64,000 nt of DNA from Iamia sp038233075 (GCA_038233075.1 JBBSMQ010000002.1:62001-126000), one strand, 5' to 3'. Positions 51,269 through 60,137 are shown, numbered from the stretch's first letter. Notes: generated from the letters alone by a model not told the origin. Numbers and translations: made by a program.

Positions 51269-52933
51269 ATGATCCACACCCGTCGTCGTCCTACGTCCCT
51301 GCTGACGTTGCTGGTGGCACTGGCCCTGCTGGCTGCCTCGTGCGGCGGGAAGTCCTCCGACAGCGGTGGACCCGTCGACGGGGACGACGCGGGCGATCCC
51401 GTCCGGGGCGGGTCGGTGACCATGGCCCTCGAAGCCGAGACCGGCGACGGCTGGTGCCTGCCCGAGGCCCAGCTGGCCATCTCCGGCATCCAGATCGCCA
51501 CGTCCATCTACGACACCCTCACCGTCCCCAACGGCGACACGGAGTTCGTCCCCTACCTGGCCGAGGCGGTCGAGCCCAACGACGAGTTCACCGAGTGGAC
51601 CATCACCATCCGCGACGGCATCACCTTCCACGACGGCTCACCGCTCAACGCCGAGGTGGTCAAGAACAACCTCGACGCCTACCGGGGCCAGTACGAGGGC
51701 CGGGCCGCCCTGCTGTTCATCTTCGTGCTCGACAACATCGACACCGTCGAGGCCACCGGCGCCATGGAGGTCACCGTGACCACCAAGGTCCCCTGGGCCG
51801 CCTTCCCCGCCTTCCTCCACTCCAGCGGCCGCCTCGGCATGATCGCCCAGGCCCAGCTCGACAACGCCGACTCCTGTGACCGCGACCTCATCGGCACCGG
51901 GCCGTTCAAGCTCAAGAGCTGGGACAAGGGCCGGGAGTTCGTGGCGGTGAAGAACCCGGACTACTGGCAGATGGCCCCCGACGGCGAGCCCTACCCGTAC
52001 CTGGACGAGATCCGCTTCACCCCGGTCATCGAGGGCGAGCAGCGCATCAACGGTCTGCAGTCCGGCACCCTCGACCTGGCCTACCTGGGCGCGGCCGAGG
52101 ACTTCATCACCGTCAACAACCTGGCCGAGGACGGGGTCTTGAAGTACCGCGACTCCAACGCCAACGGCGAGGTCACGTTCCTGCAGGTGAACTCGTCCAA
52201 GCCTCCCTTCGACGATGTCCGCATCCGCAAGGCCTTCGCCCTCGGCGTGGACCGGGGCGACCTGAACGAGGTCATCAACCGGGGCCTGTTCACGCTGGCC
52301 AACGGTCCCTTCGCCGAGGGGTCGGTGGGCTACCTGGAGGACAGCGGGTTCCCGCTGGAGCCGGACATGGCCGAGGCCAAGCGCCTCATCGCCGACTGGG
52401 AGTCCGAGAACGGCCCGCTGCCGCCCATCACCTACCAGGCCACACCGGGGAAGACCACCCAGGAGGTGGCGGTCTACCTCCAGCAGGCCGCCAACCAGAT
52501 CGGGGTCGACCTCAACATCCAGACGGTCCAGCAGGACAAGCTCATCGACAACGCCATCAGCGGCGAGTACGACATCATGGGCTTCCGCAACTACCCCGGC
52601 GGCGACCCCGATCAGCTCTACGTCTGGTTCAACAGTGCCTCGCCGGCGAACTTCGGTCGCATCAACGACCCCGAGATCGACGCCCTGCTCGACGAGGGCC
52701 GCTCCGAGACCGACCCGCAGAAGCGAAAGATGATCTACGAGGACCTCAACCGCGAGTTCGGCAAGGACTTCTGGAGCATCTGGACAACCCAGGTCACCTG
52801 GCGCGTGGCCTCGGTGCCCGAGGTCTTCGGCTACAGCCTCGACACCCTCCCCGACCTCCCCGACGGCAGCGCTCCGTTCGAGGGGTTGGCCACCGGGTTC
52901 CCGGTCATGGGCCTCTGGACCACCGCCGGCTAG
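51269..52933 (+). CDS. ABC transporter substrate-binding lipoprotein, family 5 (copy 2)
   Basis: 554-aa paralogue of the previous gene, with lipobox LAASC. Long blocks are identical, for example VVKNNLDAYRGQYEGRAALL followed by FIFVLDNIDTVEATG, and PNDEFTEWTITIRDGITFHD. The C-terminal half differs more (WESENGPLPPITYQATPGKT against YEAEKGPLPTISYQDTPGEG). Ligand-facing residues probably differ, suggesting a related but distinct solute. The upstream 183-nt gap is strikingly G-rich (51160-51195). No transporter core genes nearby. Confidence 0.94.
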   Translation: MIHTRRRPTSLLTLLVALALLAASCGGKSSDSGGPVDGDDAGDPVRGGSVTMALEAETGDGWCLPEAQLAISGIQIATSIYDTLTVPNGDTEFVPYLAEAVEPNDEFTEWTITIRDGITFHDGSPLNAEVVKNNLDAYRGQYEGRAALLFIFVLDNIDTVEATGAMEVTVTTKVPWAAFPAFLHSSGRLGMIAQAQLDNADSCDRDLIGTGPFKLKSWDKGREFVAVKNPDYWQMAPDGEPYPYLDEIRFTPVIEGEQRINGLQSGTLDLAYLGAAEDFITVNNLAEDGVLKYRDSNANGEVTFLQVNSSKPPFDDVRIRKAFALGVDRGDLNEVINRGLFTLANGPFAEGSVGYLEDSGFPLEPDMAEAKRLIADWESENGPLPPITYQATPGKTTQEVAVYLQQAANQIGVDLNIQTVQQDKLIDNAISGEYDIMGFRNYPGGDPDQLYVWFNSASPANFGRINDPEIDALLDEGRSETDPQKRKMIYEDLNREFGKDFWSIWTTQVTWRVASVPEVFGYSLDTLPDLPDGSAPFEGLATGFPVMGLWTTAG

Positions 52934-53040
52934 CACCGCCCACCCATCGACGACCGGGTCGGGGACGAGCTCCCCGCGGGCACACCGACGACCGTCGGCC
53001 CGCATCGGCGAAGCGGTGGGCCGGGTGCGCGGAGACTCGG

Positions 53041-53970
53041 TCACCGGCCCCACGGGGCTGAGAGGCCGAGCGAACAGGCGCCAACGGGGCAAAGTCGCAC
53101 GAGACGCTTCCGAGGCCTCTCAGCGACAGCACGGTGTCGAGGCGCCAGCCGAGGCTGGGAGGGGCGGCGCTCCGCGACGGAGACGACCCGGAGGCGGTCC
53201 GGGCAGTGCATCATCGCCGGGATCTCGATGGCGCCCTCGGTGCCGGCGATCCGGGCGGTGCACGTCATCCCCGTGCGGATGGCGGCCTTGGCCACCCCCA
53301 CGGCGCCGCCGGGATGGCCGAGCACGGCCGCGACCTGCTCGTCGACGCCGGTGGGCCCGAGGTGACCGACGGCGGCGACGCGGTCGGGCGGGCCCAGGAC
53401 CAGCGCGCACAGCTGCACCGGGTACACACCCAGGTCGAGCAGGGCCCCGCCACCGAGGGTGGGATCGATGAGCCGGTGATCGCCGACGTCGTCGGGGAGG
53501 CGGAACCCGAAGTCGGCCTCGACCAGGCGGGGCTCGCCGATGCGTCCCTCGGCCAGCACCTCTCGCAACCGACGGTAGGCCGGCAGGAACCGGGACCACA
53601 TGGCCTCCATGAGGAGCAGGTCGTGCTGGCGGGCCGCGTCGATCATGGTGGCGGCCTGGGCCTCGTCGAGGGCGAAGGGCTTCTCGCACAGCACCGCCTT
53701 GCCGGCAGCGAGGAACAGCAGGGTGTCCTCAGCGTGGCGCGACTGGGGCGTGGCCACGTAGACCACGTCCACCTCGGGATCGTCGGCCAGGGCCTCGTAG
53801 GAGCCGTGCCGGTTGCGAACGTCGTGGCTGTCGCCGAAGGCATCGGCCCGCTCCTGGGACCGCGACGCCACTGCGACCAGCTCGGCGTCCGGGACCTGGG
53901 CCAGGCCCTCGGCGAAGGACTCGGCGATGCCGCCGGTGGCGGCGATCCCCCACCGCACGGCGTCGGTCAT
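53041..53970 (-). CDS. Gfo/Idh/MocA family oxidoreductase with 3' end replaced by a repeat
   Basis: 309-aa frame. Residues 1-120 form an NAD(P) Rossmann domain (VRWGIAATGGIAESFAEGLA, YVATPQSRHAEDTLLFLAAG and the EKP motif VLCEKPFALDEAQ). Residues about 121-263 start the C-terminal sheet domain (VEADFGFRLPDDVGDHRLID, GGGALLDLGVYPVQLCALVL). After ALPGP-like sequence ending in MMHCPDRLRVVSV (about residue 264), the reading frame enters repeat R4 copy B, and the remaining ~45 residues (PSQPRLAPRHRAVAE ...) are repeat-encoded. About 60 residues of the usual C-terminus are missing, so activity is doubtful. ATG 53970. Confidence 0.8.
   Translation of the reverse strand: MTDAVRWGIAATGGIAESFAEGLAQVPDAELVAVASRSQERADAFGDSHDVRNRHGSYEALADDPEVDVVYVATPQSRHAEDTLLFLAAGKAVLCEKPFALDEAQAATMIDAARQHDLLLMEAMWSRFLPAYRRLREVLAEGRIGEPRLVEADFGFRLPDDVGDHRLIDPTLGGGALLDLGVYPVQLCALVLGPPDRVAAVGHLGPTGVDEQVAAVLGHPGGAVGVAKAAIRTGMTCTARIAGTEGAIEIPAMMHCPDRLRVVSVAERRPSQPRLAPRHRAVAERPRKRLVRLCPVGACSLGLSAPWGR
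53053..53179. repeat. ~125-bp structured repeat, family R4, copy B
   Basis: Inverted copy of 44121-44243 with only scattered differences. A perfect long-range pair GCTGAGAGGCC (53058-53068) and GGCCTCTCAGC (53114-53124) encloses a loop of about 45 nt. A second hairpin, CCAGCCGAGGCTGG, is at 53145-53158. It lies between the convergent second solute-binding gene and the Gfo/Idh/MocA gene, and supplies the last codons of the latter. Confidence 0.85.
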
Positions 53971-54141
53971 CGCGTCGCAGCTAGACGTGGGGGTGGCGTC
54001 CGGGCGTGACGGGCCATCACCGCACCGTAGGCGCGTCGGTCCGGGAGAACCGCGGCTTCCGGCAGACGGCCGAGGGGCTCGACCGGCCACATCGGCCGGT
54101 AGGGTGCGCGGCGTCGGAGGCACCCGCATCTGGAGGCAGGG

Positions 54142-55635
54142 TTGACGAGCGTGGAACACGTCGATGTGCTCGTGGTCGGGGCCGGGATCTCCGGCATCGG
54201 GGCCGGCTACCACCTCCAGACGCTCTGCCCGGACCGGTCCTATGCCATCCTCGAAGGCCGCGACGACCTCGGGGGGACGTGGGACCTGTTCCGCTACCCA
54301 GGGGTGCGCTCGGACAGCGACATGCACACCCTCGGCTACTCGTTCAAGCCCTGGACCGATGCCAAGTCCATCGCCGACGGCCCGTCGATCCTGGCCTACG
54401 TGCGCGAGACCGCTCGCCAGTTCGGGATCGACCGACACATCCGGTTCCGGCACCGGGTGACCCGGGCTGAGTGGTCGAGCGAGGACGCGACCTGGACCGT
54501 CACCGGCCGGCGCACCGACACCGGCGAGACCGTCACCCTCAGCTGCGGCTACCTGTTCATGTGCTCGGGCTACTACAGCTACAGGGGCGGCTACACACCG
54601 GAGTTCCAGGGCCGTGACCGCTTCGAGGGTCAGGTCATCCACCCCCAGGAGTGGCCCGACGACCTCGACGTCGACGGTCAGCGCATCGTCGTGATCGGCT
54701 CCGGGGCCACCGCCATGACCCTGGTCCCGGCCCTCGTCGACCAGGGCGCCCGGGTGACCATGCTCCAGCGCTCCCCCACCTACGTGGTCTCCCGCCCTGA
54801 TCGCGACCCCATCGCCAACAGCCTCCGCAAGGTGCTGCCCGATCGGTGGGCCTACGCCCTCACCCGCTGGAAGAACGCGCACCTCCAGGAGTGGGTGTAC
54901 CGCAAGACGCGGACCGACCCCGGGAAGGTGAAGCAGAAGCTGCTGCACCTCGTCCGCAAGGAGCTGGGCCCCGACTACGACGTCGACACCCACTTCACGC
55001 CCCGCTACGACCCGTGGGACCAGCGGCTGTGCCTGGTGCCCAACGGCGATCTGTTCGAGGCCATCCGATCCGGACGGGCCTCGGTGGTCACCGACCACAT
55101 CCAGAGCTTCACCGAGGACGGGATCGCTTTGGCGTCGGGCGACGACCTGGAGGCCGACATCATCGTCACCGCCACCGGCCTGCAGCTGGTGACCCTGGGC
55201 GAGATGGACTTCGAGGTCGACGGCGAGCCCGTCGACTTCTCGCGGACCTGGACCTACAAGGGACTGGCCTACTCCGACGTGCCCAACCTGGCCTCGTCGT
55301 TCGGCTACGTGAACGCGTCGTGGACCCTGCGGGCCGATCTCACTTGCGAGTATGTGTGCCGGCTGCTCAACCACATGGCCGCCACGGGCACCGACCAGTG
55401 CACGCCGCGCCTGCGTCCCTCGGACGGCGACATGCCGGAGCGTCCATGGATCGACGACTTCTCCGCGGGGTACATGCAGCGGATGATGCCCCTGCTCCCC
55501 CACCAGGGCGACCGCGCCCCGTGGGTCAACACCCAGCGCTACTCCGAGGACAAGAAGCTGCTGGGCCGCAGGGCACCGGTCGACGACGGGGTCATGCACT
55601 TCACCTCGGCCCGGGTGCCCGCCGGCGCCGTCTAG
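54142..55635 (+). CDS. Baeyer-Villiger-type flavin monooxygenase (EthA-like)
   Basis: 497-aa class B flavoprotein monooxygenase. FAD motif VVGAGISGIGAGYHL (Gly13-x-Gly-x-x-Gly18), the Baeyer-Villiger fingerprint FEGQVIHPQEWP at 161-172, NADPH motif VIGSGATAMTLVPALVDQG, and YDPWDQRLCLVPNGDLFEAI as in EthA-type enzymes. It inserts oxygen next to a ketone, or oxidises sulfur or amines, using NADPH and O2. The TTG start has GGAGG five bases upstream; GTG 54151 is an alternative but badly spaced. It heads a run of plus-strand genes for hydrolysis and oxidation. Confidence 0.93.
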   Translation: MTSVEHVDVLVVGAGISGIGAGYHLQTLCPDRSYAILEGRDDLGGTWDLFRYPGVRSDSDMHTLGYSFKPWTDAKSIADGPSILAYVRETARQFGIDRHIRFRHRVTRAEWSSEDATWTVTGRRTDTGETVTLSCGYLFMCSGYYSYRGGYTPEFQGRDRFEGQVIHPQEWPDDLDVDGQRIVVIGSGATAMTLVPALVDQGARVTMLQRSPTYVVSRPDRDPIANSLRKVLPDRWAYALTRWKNAHLQEWVYRKTRTDPGKVKQKLLHLVRKELGPDYDVDTHFTPRYDPWDQRLCLVPNGDLFEAIRSGRASVVTDHIQSFTEDGIALASGDDLEADIIVTATGLQLVTLGEMDFEVDGEPVDFSRTWTYKGLAYSDVPNLASSFGYVNASWTLRADLTCEYVCRLLNHMAATGTDQCTPRLRPSDGDMPERPWIDDFSAGYMQRMMPLLPHQGDRAPWVNTQRYSEDKKLLGRRAPVDDGVMHFTSARVPAGAV

Positions 55636-55755
55636 CTCGCACCCTGCTCACCAGGCGATCTCGAGTCTGGATGGGTCTGTCAGGTGACGCCTTCGGCCGG
55701 AGCGTCAGCGGGCGTCCAGCGAGCGCAGGCTCCACCGAACTGAGATGCTCCGGAC

Positions 55756-57090
55756 ATGGGCCTCTCGTCGGAACTCTTGGATCACTCGGCCGCCGTCGTG
55801 GATGCCTGGTCGACGCCGGGTGGGCCGCCGGACGGAGCGCCGGAGGGGCCGACGAACCGGGTCACCAACGAGCTGTCCGAGGTGGGCGATGGGCTGGCCG
55901 TGGTCGAGTCGTTCTCCCACGTGGTGGCGTTCCGGACCGAGGAGGGTCTGGTGCTGTTCGACTCGTCGAGCGTGTTCACCGGCAAGGCGGTCACGGCCTC
56001 GCTGCGGGGCTGGGCCGACGAGCCGGTCCACTCCCTCGTCTACACCCACGGCCACGTCGACCACGTGGGCGGCAGCGGTGCCCTGGTGGCCGACGGGCGC
56101 GAGCGGGGCCACGCCGACCCAGAGGTCATCGGCCACGAGAACATCGGTGCACGCTTCGAGCGGTACCGCGAGACGAACGGCTGGAACCTGGCCATCAACG
56201 CCCGCCAGTTCGGCCCCGGGTTCGGCGGCGGCGGTCGTGGCGGCGGCGGCGATCGCAGCGGAGCGCGTCCGTCGTTCCTGCCCGACACCACCCTGGAGTG
56301 CACCCAGACCTACCGCGACTCGCTGGACGTCTCGATCGGAGGGCTGGAGGTGGAGCTGCACCACGACCGGGGCGAGACCGACGACCACACCTGGGCGTGG
56401 ATCCCGTCGCACCAGGCCGTGGCCGTAGGTGACTTCGTGGCCTGGGTGTTCCCCAACGCCGGCAACCCCCAGAAGGTGCAGCGCTACCCGGCGGAGTGGG
56501 CCGCAGCGCTGCGCCGGATGCTGACCCTCGAGCCCGAGCTGCTGCTACCTGCACACGGGCTGCCCGTCGCCGGTCGGGACCGGGTGGCGACCGTGCTGGG
56601 CGACCTCGCCACGGCGCTCGAACGACTCGTCGACGACGTGGTGTCGGCCATGAACCAGGGCGCCAGCCTCGACGAGATCGTCCACTCGGTGCGCGTCGAC
56701 GAGGACCTGCTGCGGCGGCCGTGGCTGCGTCCGATCTACGACGAGCCCGAGTTCGTCGTCCGCAACGTGTGGCGGCTGTACGGCGGCTGGTGGGACGGCG
56801 ACCCGGCCCAGCTCAAGCCCCCGCCGGCTGAGGCCCTGGCCGCCGAGGTGGCCGATCTGGCCGGTGGGGCGGACCGGCTCGCGGCCCGAGCCCAGGAGCT
56901 GTCCGAGGGCGGCGACCACCGCATGGCCTGCCAGCTCATCGAGCTGGCCGCCCGGGCGGGCGACGACCCCGGCCTGTGGTCGCTGCGAGCCGAGCTCTAC
57001 CGAGCGCGAGCCGCCACCGAGTCCTCGCTGATGGCTCAGGGCGTCTACGACGAGACCGCCCGCCGCTCCGACGAGCGGGCCGGCGGCTGA
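55756..57090 (+). CDS. alkyl sulfatase-like metallo-beta-lactamase-fold hydrolase
   Basis: 444-aa protein. The MBL metal motif THGHVDHVGG is at residues 97-106 (His98, His100, Asp102, His103). The later blocks, LLPAHGLPVAGRD and then NVWRLYGGWWDGDPAQLKPP and a helical domain, match the SDS-hydrolase/alkylsulfatase family (SdsA1/BDS1), where the WRLYGGWWDG block begins the dimerisation domain. The C-terminal SCP2-like domain of SdsA1 is missing, so the protein is short. A Gly-rich insert (FGGGGRGGGGDRSG) lies near residue 155-170. It would cleave alkyl sulfates or related esters; no signal peptide is seen. Confidence 0.87.
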   Translation: MGLSSELLDHSAAVVDAWSTPGGPPDGAPEGPTNRVTNELSEVGDGLAVVESFSHVVAFRTEEGLVLFDSSSVFTGKAVTASLRGWADEPVHSLVYTHGHVDHVGGSGALVADGRERGHADPEVIGHENIGARFERYRETNGWNLAINARQFGPGFGGGGRGGGGDRSGARPSFLPDTTLECTQTYRDSLDVSIGGLEVELHHDRGETDDHTWAWIPSHQAVAVGDFVAWVFPNAGNPQKVQRYPAEWAAALRRMLTLEPELLLPAHGLPVAGRDRVATVLGDLATALERLVDDVVSAMNQGASLDEIVHSVRVDEDLLRRPWLRPIYDEPEFVVRNVWRLYGGWWDGDPAQLKPPPAEALAAEVADLAGGADRLAARAQELSEGGDHRMACQLIELAARAGDDPGLWSLRAELYRARAATESSLMAQGVYDETARRSDERAGG

Positions 57091-57147
57091 GGGTCCACGG
57101 ACCGCAGGCCCGGGCCCCGGTCCGCTGAGCGGCTCTAGAGTCCGGCC

Positions 57148-58281
57148 ATGACGGCTGTGACGGAGTTCTCGATCGAGGTGGCGGACGAGGTCCTCGAGGA
57201 CCTGCGGAGCCGGCTGGCCCACACCCGCTGGCCCGACCCCGAGCCGGTGGACGACTGGTCTCAGGGCATCCCGCTGTCCTACGTGCAGGACCTGGCCGAG
57301 TACTGGCGCACCACCTACGACTGGCGGGCGCGGGAGGCGGCCCTGAACCGCTTCGACCAGGTGATGGTGCCGATCCAGGGACTCGACATCCACGCCATCC
57401 ACGTGCGGTCGCGCCACGAGGATGCCTTTCCCCTCGTGCTCACCCACGGGTGGCCGGGCTCGATCGTCGAGTTCCACAAGGTCATCGAGCCGTTGACCGA
57501 CCCCACCGCCCACGGAGGTTCGGCGGCGGACGCGTTCCACGTGGTGGCGCCGGCGCTGCCGGGCTACGGGTTCTCGGCCAAGCCGACCGTGCGCGGGTGG
57601 GGCGTCGAGAAGATCGCCTCCGCCTGGGACGAGCTCATGGGCGTGCTCGGCTACGACCGCTACGGCGCCCAGGGCGGCGACTGGGGGGCCATGGTCACCA
57701 CCCTGCTCGGCCAGGACCACCACGACCGCTGCGCCGGCATCCACCTGAACATGGTCATCGCCCCACCCGATGCCGAGACCATGGACGACCTGAGCGAGGT
57801 GGAGAGCGATGCGCTGGCCGCCTTCGGCTACTACGACCAGTGGGACTCGGGGTACGCCAAGCAGCAGGGGACCCGACCGCAGACCCTGGGGTACGGCCTG
57901 ACCGACTCGCCCGTCGGTCAGCTGGCGTGGATCGTCGAGAAGTTCTGGGCCTGGATGGACTGCGATGGCCACCCCGAGAACGCGGTGACCAGGGACGAGC
58001 TGCTCGACAACGTGATGCTGTACTGGGTCACGGCGTCGGCCACGTCGTCGGCTCGCCTCTACTGGGAGAGCCTTCGCAACGTCAACCTCGAGTACGTGGA
58101 CTGCCCGACCGGTGCGGCCCGGTTCCCGAAGGAGATCTTCCGACCCTCGCGACGGTGGGCCGAGAAGCGCTTCAACATCACCCACTGGCGGGAGCTCGAC
58201 AAGGGCGGGCACTTCGCCGCCTTCGAGCAGCCCGAGGTGCTGGTCGAGGAGATCCGCACCTTCTTCGCCACCATCCGCTGA
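57148..58281 (+). CDS. epoxide hydrolase (alpha/beta-hydrolase)
   Basis: 377-aa protein of the epoxide hydrolase family with the N-terminal EHN lid domain (VLEDLRSRLAHTRWPDPEPV). Oxyanion motif HGWPGS at residues 100-105, nucleophile Asp178 in AQGGDWGAM, and the C-terminal His in DKGGHFAAFEQPEVL; the lid tyrosines may include those of FGYYDQW. It opens epoxides to diols with water. It is 57 nt after the alkylsulfatase-like gene on the same strand and may act with the upstream monooxygenase in one degradation route. Confidence 0.93.
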   Translation: MTAVTEFSIEVADEVLEDLRSRLAHTRWPDPEPVDDWSQGIPLSYVQDLAEYWRTTYDWRAREAALNRFDQVMVPIQGLDIHAIHVRSRHEDAFPLVLTHGWPGSIVEFHKVIEPLTDPTAHGGSAADAFHVVAPALPGYGFSAKPTVRGWGVEKIASAWDELMGVLGYDRYGAQGGDWGAMVTTLLGQDHHDRCAGIHLNMVIAPPDAETMDDLSEVESDALAAFGYYDQWDSGYAKQQGTRPQTLGYGLTDSPVGQLAWIVEKFWAWMDCDGHPENAVTRDELLDNVMLYWVTASATSSARLYWESLRNVNLEYVDCPTGAARFPKEIFRPSRRWAEKRFNITHWRELDKGGHFAAFEQPEVLVEEIRTFFATIR

Positions 58282-58373
58282 CCCTGCGGAGCGATCCAAC
58301 CAGTCCAGGGTCTGCCGTAGGACGTGACCCTGTCGTGAAGGGGACCTTGCTCGACCTGTCCTACGGTGACGCG

Positions 58374-59078
58374 ATGCCGGTATCCGAGGCCAAGTACGTC
58401 GCCCGTTGGGAGCTCCACGAGGTCGGCGGGGTCGTGGTGGCGGTCGACGTGCTGCGGGCGTTCACCACGGCGGCCTACGCCTTCGCCGCCGGGGCATCGT
58501 CGATCTGGTTGGTCGCGGGCGTCGAGGAGGCAGTAGCGCTCGGACGAGAGATCCCGAAGGCGCTCGTCGTGGGCGAGGAGCACGGGCGCCGTCCACCGGG
58601 TTTCGATCTCCCCAACTCGCCGGTGGCTGTCGGACGAGCGGATGTCGCAGGCCGGGTGCTCGTTCAGCGAACCTCGGCGGGCACACAGGGGGCGATCGCC
58701 GCAACCAGCGCGGACCGGCTGTTCGCGGCCAGCCTGGTGTGCGCGTCGGCCACCGCCGCGGCCATCGTGGACGCGAAGCTCGGCGCTCCGACGTATGTGG
58801 TCACGGGCCGATTTCCCGACGAGCCCGACGGCGGGGAGGACGATCTGCTCACGGCTCAGCTCATCGAGCGAGCACGCACCGGCCGGCCTCTCGAGGCGGC
58901 CGCCACCGCCGAGGCGGTCGCGGGTCTGCCGGTGGCGGCGCGGACACTGGCCGTCGGCGAGGAACACGCGCACCCCGACGATGTCGTCTACGCCACCATG
59001 GTGGATCGATTCGACTTCGCAATGGAGGTTGAGCGCGTCGACGGCCGGCTGCGGTTGCTGCCACATCCGCCGAGCTGA
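58374..59078 (+). CDS. 2-phosphosulfolactate phosphatase family protein (ComB)
   Basis: 234-aa ComB-family protein: VVVAVDVLRAFTTAAYAFAA (the conserved Asp-Val-Leu-Arg block), VVGEEHGRRPPGFDLPNSPV (the GE-G-P-FD-NSP block), and LVQRTSAGTQGAIAATSADR. The type enzyme hydrolyses 2-phosphosulfolactate in coenzyme M synthesis; in actinobacteria the substrate is unproven. ATG 58374 is chosen as nearest to conserved sequence; GTG 58335 is also possible. Convergent with phosphoribulokinase; the 86-nt gap holds nothing recognisable. Confidence 0.87.
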   Translation: MPVSEAKYVARWELHEVGGVVVAVDVLRAFTTAAYAFAAGASSIWLVAGVEEAVALGREIPKALVVGEEHGRRPPGFDLPNSPVAVGRADVAGRVLVQRTSAGTQGAIAATSADRLFAASLVCASATAAAIVDAKLGAPTYVVTGRFPDEPDGGEDDLLTAQLIERARTGRPLEAAATAEAVAGLPVAARTLAVGEEHAHPDDVVYATMVDRFDFAMEVERVDGRLRLLPHPPS

Positions 59079-59164
59079 GCTGCGCCGGCCGTCTTCGATC
59101 GCGTCGAGCCGACGAAGGGGCCCGGGGTCGCTCAAGCACGATCCCGTGGTCCTTGCGTCCGTGA

Positions 59165-60112
59165 TCAGCCGGCCCGCAGGAGGTGGTGGATCAGGATCAG
59201 CTGGGTGATCGCCAACGGTTCGCTGACCTGGCCGTCACCGAGCCGCCCAAGAGCTGGGGGCAACGGCGCATCGACGTCCAGGCTGTCCCAGACGAGCTTC
59301 TTGACCACCTCGGTCTCCGAAGCGGGCGCGTAGCCGTGGATGTGCAGCGCATCCACCGGGCGCCCGTCGTCATCCCGCAGCATCTTGAGGTGCATCGGGG
59401 CCCCGGGGGCCGAATCCGCCGGCACCACGGAGAGGTCGGGGTGGGAGATGGTCGGACGCAGCAGCAGGGTGGCTGACAGCGGGGTGTCGGGCGGATCCTC
59501 GCGTCCCTCGATGGGACCGAAGCGGACCACCATGTCAGCCTTCGACCGCTGGGGACGGATGAACGCCAGGGAGTCGGGCTCGCGCTGGGTGAGGCTGGCC
59601 AGGACCTCGTCCTCGCCGTAGCCCCGGTCAGAGGTGTCGCGCTTCACCTTCCAGGCCCGTCGGATCTCCTCGGGCGGATCCACGTACACGCTCACGTCGA
59701 AGCACGCCTGAGACAGACGGGTGTGCAACGGCAGGAGGCCCTCGCCGATCACGTAGTCGGCGGGCTCGACCAGCTCAGGCCGGACGAGGGACCCGTTCGA
59801 GTGGTCGTAGACCGGCTTCAGGATGGGTTGCCCCGTTGCCAGCAGCTGCAGGTGCTGCTCCATGATCTCGACGTAGTTGCAGTCCGGGTGGAGGGGCGAG
59901 AAGGGAACGTGCTTGCGCTCCTCGCGGTCGTAGCGGTGGTAGTCGTCGATGCACACCGCGGTGCACCGTTCGGCGCCCAGGGCCTCGACGATGCCGCGGG
60001 TGAGGGTGGTCTTACCGGCCGCGCTGTCCCCGGCGATGGCCAGCATCCGCGGTCGGCGGGCACTCCCCTGGGAGGGCACGGCCCTCTGCATGCGCATCAG
60101 CTTGTCGGGCAC
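59165..60112 (-). CDS. prk: phosphoribulokinase
   Basis: 315-aa phosphoribulokinase. P-loop AIAGDSAAGKTTLTRGIVEA (Walker A, residues 28-35), CIDDYHRYDREERKHVPFSP with the catalytic Asp region, and the substrate segment PLHPDCNYVEIMEQHLQLLA, then KPVYDHSNGSLVRPELVEPA. It phosphorylates ribulose 5-phosphate to ribulose 1,5-bisphosphate, a step specific to the Calvin cycle. GTG 60112 follows AGGAG by seven bases. The GlpX gene upstream ends 25 nt before, so the two should be co-transcribed. No RuBisCO gene is inside the window. Confidence 0.95.
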   Translation of the reverse strand: MPDKLMRMQRAVPSQGSARRPRMLAIAGDSAAGKTTLTRGIVEALGAERCTAVCIDDYHRYDREERKHVPFSPLHPDCNYVEIMEQHLQLLATGQPILKPVYDHSNGSLVRPELVEPADYVIGEGLLPLHTRLSQACFDVSVYVDPPEEIRRAWKVKRDTSDRGYGEDEVLASLTQREPDSLAFIRPQRSKADMVVRFGPIEGREDPPDTPLSATLLLRPTISHPDLSVVPADSAPGAPMHLKMLRDDDGRPVDALHIHGYAPASETEVVKKLVWDSLDVDAPLPPALGRLGDGQVSEPLAITQLILIHHLLRAG

Positions 60113-60137
60113 GTTTCGCTCCTGTCCTGGTCCTTCA

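Noticed and set aside
53053..53110. GGGGCTGAGAGG resembling the CUGAGA motif of a thiamine (TPP) riboswitch
   Set aside because: The second conserved half (ACCUGAU...GGxUAAUxCCAGCG) is missing, the same sequence recurs as repeat R4, and no thiamine gene is downstream.
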